Origin: Epiperipatus broadwayi
Taxonomy: Eukaryota > Onychophora > Udeonychophora > Euonychophora > Peripatidae
Length of the DNA stretch: 64,000 nucleotides
Direction: 5' to 3'
Assembly (NCBI GenBank): GCA_028023455.1
Contig: JAQFVV010000185.1
Location: 498,001 to 562,000, forward strand
Below are positions 63,806-64,000 of this stretch, one piece after another. Under the pieces are notes generated by a model. That model was not told the origin of the DNA, ran no database searches, and saw nothing but the letters and a program-made list of their open reading frames with translations. How positions within the stretch are numbered: the first letter of the stretch is position 1; every line of letters starts with the position of its first letter. The position numbers were made by a program, and so were the translations under genes.

Positions 63806-64000
63806 TTTACATTTCATTTACTTAAAATATACTTGAAGATTTTATATAGCAAAAGAAACATTAAGATTTAGATTTCAAATTAATAAAATATGCGTTAAGA
63901 TTTGATTTAGTAAAAGAAACATTAAGATTCACCCCCTTCCCTTTCCTACTATTTAAAATAAATAAATCCCACCTTCATTGATTTTACAATAAATAAAATA
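63806..64000. other. AT-rich end of window
   Basis: Nothing is recognised here. Confidence 0.6.

Overview
This window looks like non-coding, very AT-rich DNA from a metazoan, probably invertebrate, nuclear genome. I found no host gene, no tRNA or rRNA gene, and no bacterial-style operon. It holds retroelement remains, inverted (snap-back) repeats, long (TA)n tracts and one (TTA)n tract in otherwise anonymous AT-rich sequence. The retroelement classes are Penelope-like elements (PLE) with GIY-YIG endonuclease, RTE-type LINEs, a second LINE type, a hAT-type DNA transposon and tRNA-derived SINEs, a mix typical of invertebrates. The second LINE C-terminus reminds me of chelicerate (tick-like) elements, but this is only a weak hint about the host.

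Layout. 0-2 kb: RTE LINE relic ending at a (TA)n tract. 5.8-8.2 kb: three consecutive snap-back elements, namely a ribozyme-repeat insertion, a palindrome of about 540-bp arms with no family match, and a PLE endonuclease palindrome. 10.1-10.8 kb: nested palindrome holding two head-to-head tRNA-like SINE modules. 11.4-12.8 and 17.7-18.7 kb: two more copies of the first ribozyme-repeat family, each with a target-site duplication. 13.9-14.9 kb: decayed RTE copy. 15.2-15.75 kb: array of a degenerate short motif. 21.3-23.2 kb: hAT relic abutting a LINE relic. 23.3-25.2 kb: second ribozyme-repeat family in inverted tandem copies with a perfect 14-bp target-site duplication. 31.1-32.6 kb: PLE palindrome with a 12-bp duplication. 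33.5-34.4 kb: third ribozyme-repeat family. 35.7-36.5 and 59.2-59.9 kb: further PLE palindromes. 40.9-43.1 kb: old inverted repeat split by a candidate 1.38-kb solo LTR. 45.6-50.9 kb: the youngest element, two nearly identical PLE copies in tandem plus a truncated inverted third, one with an uninterrupted 791-codon reverse transcriptase/endonuclease frame. 54.1-54.8 and 62.0-62.3 kb: RTE 3' ends.

Main result. Three unrelated repeat families (units about 424-454, 473 and 409 bp) each carry a sequence that folds by eye as a type I hammerhead ribozyme: CTGANGA core, stem II, GAAA, a tiny stem III, and a two-part stem I with an internal loop. PLEs and animal retrozymes are known to carry such ribozymes. 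Each family here is an inverted tandem insertion, and the coding PLEs use the same arrangement. The units' 3' ends always point outward and their 5' ends always meet in the middle. Several loci have 12-14 bp target-site duplications outside the whole palindrome. In most loci one outer end runs further than the other: about 47-57 nt in the ribozyme families and about 27-36 nt in the PLEs. I infer that one PLE-type machinery inserts its own and ribozyme-bearing RNAs by priming at both sides of a staggered break and joining the two cDNAs head to head.
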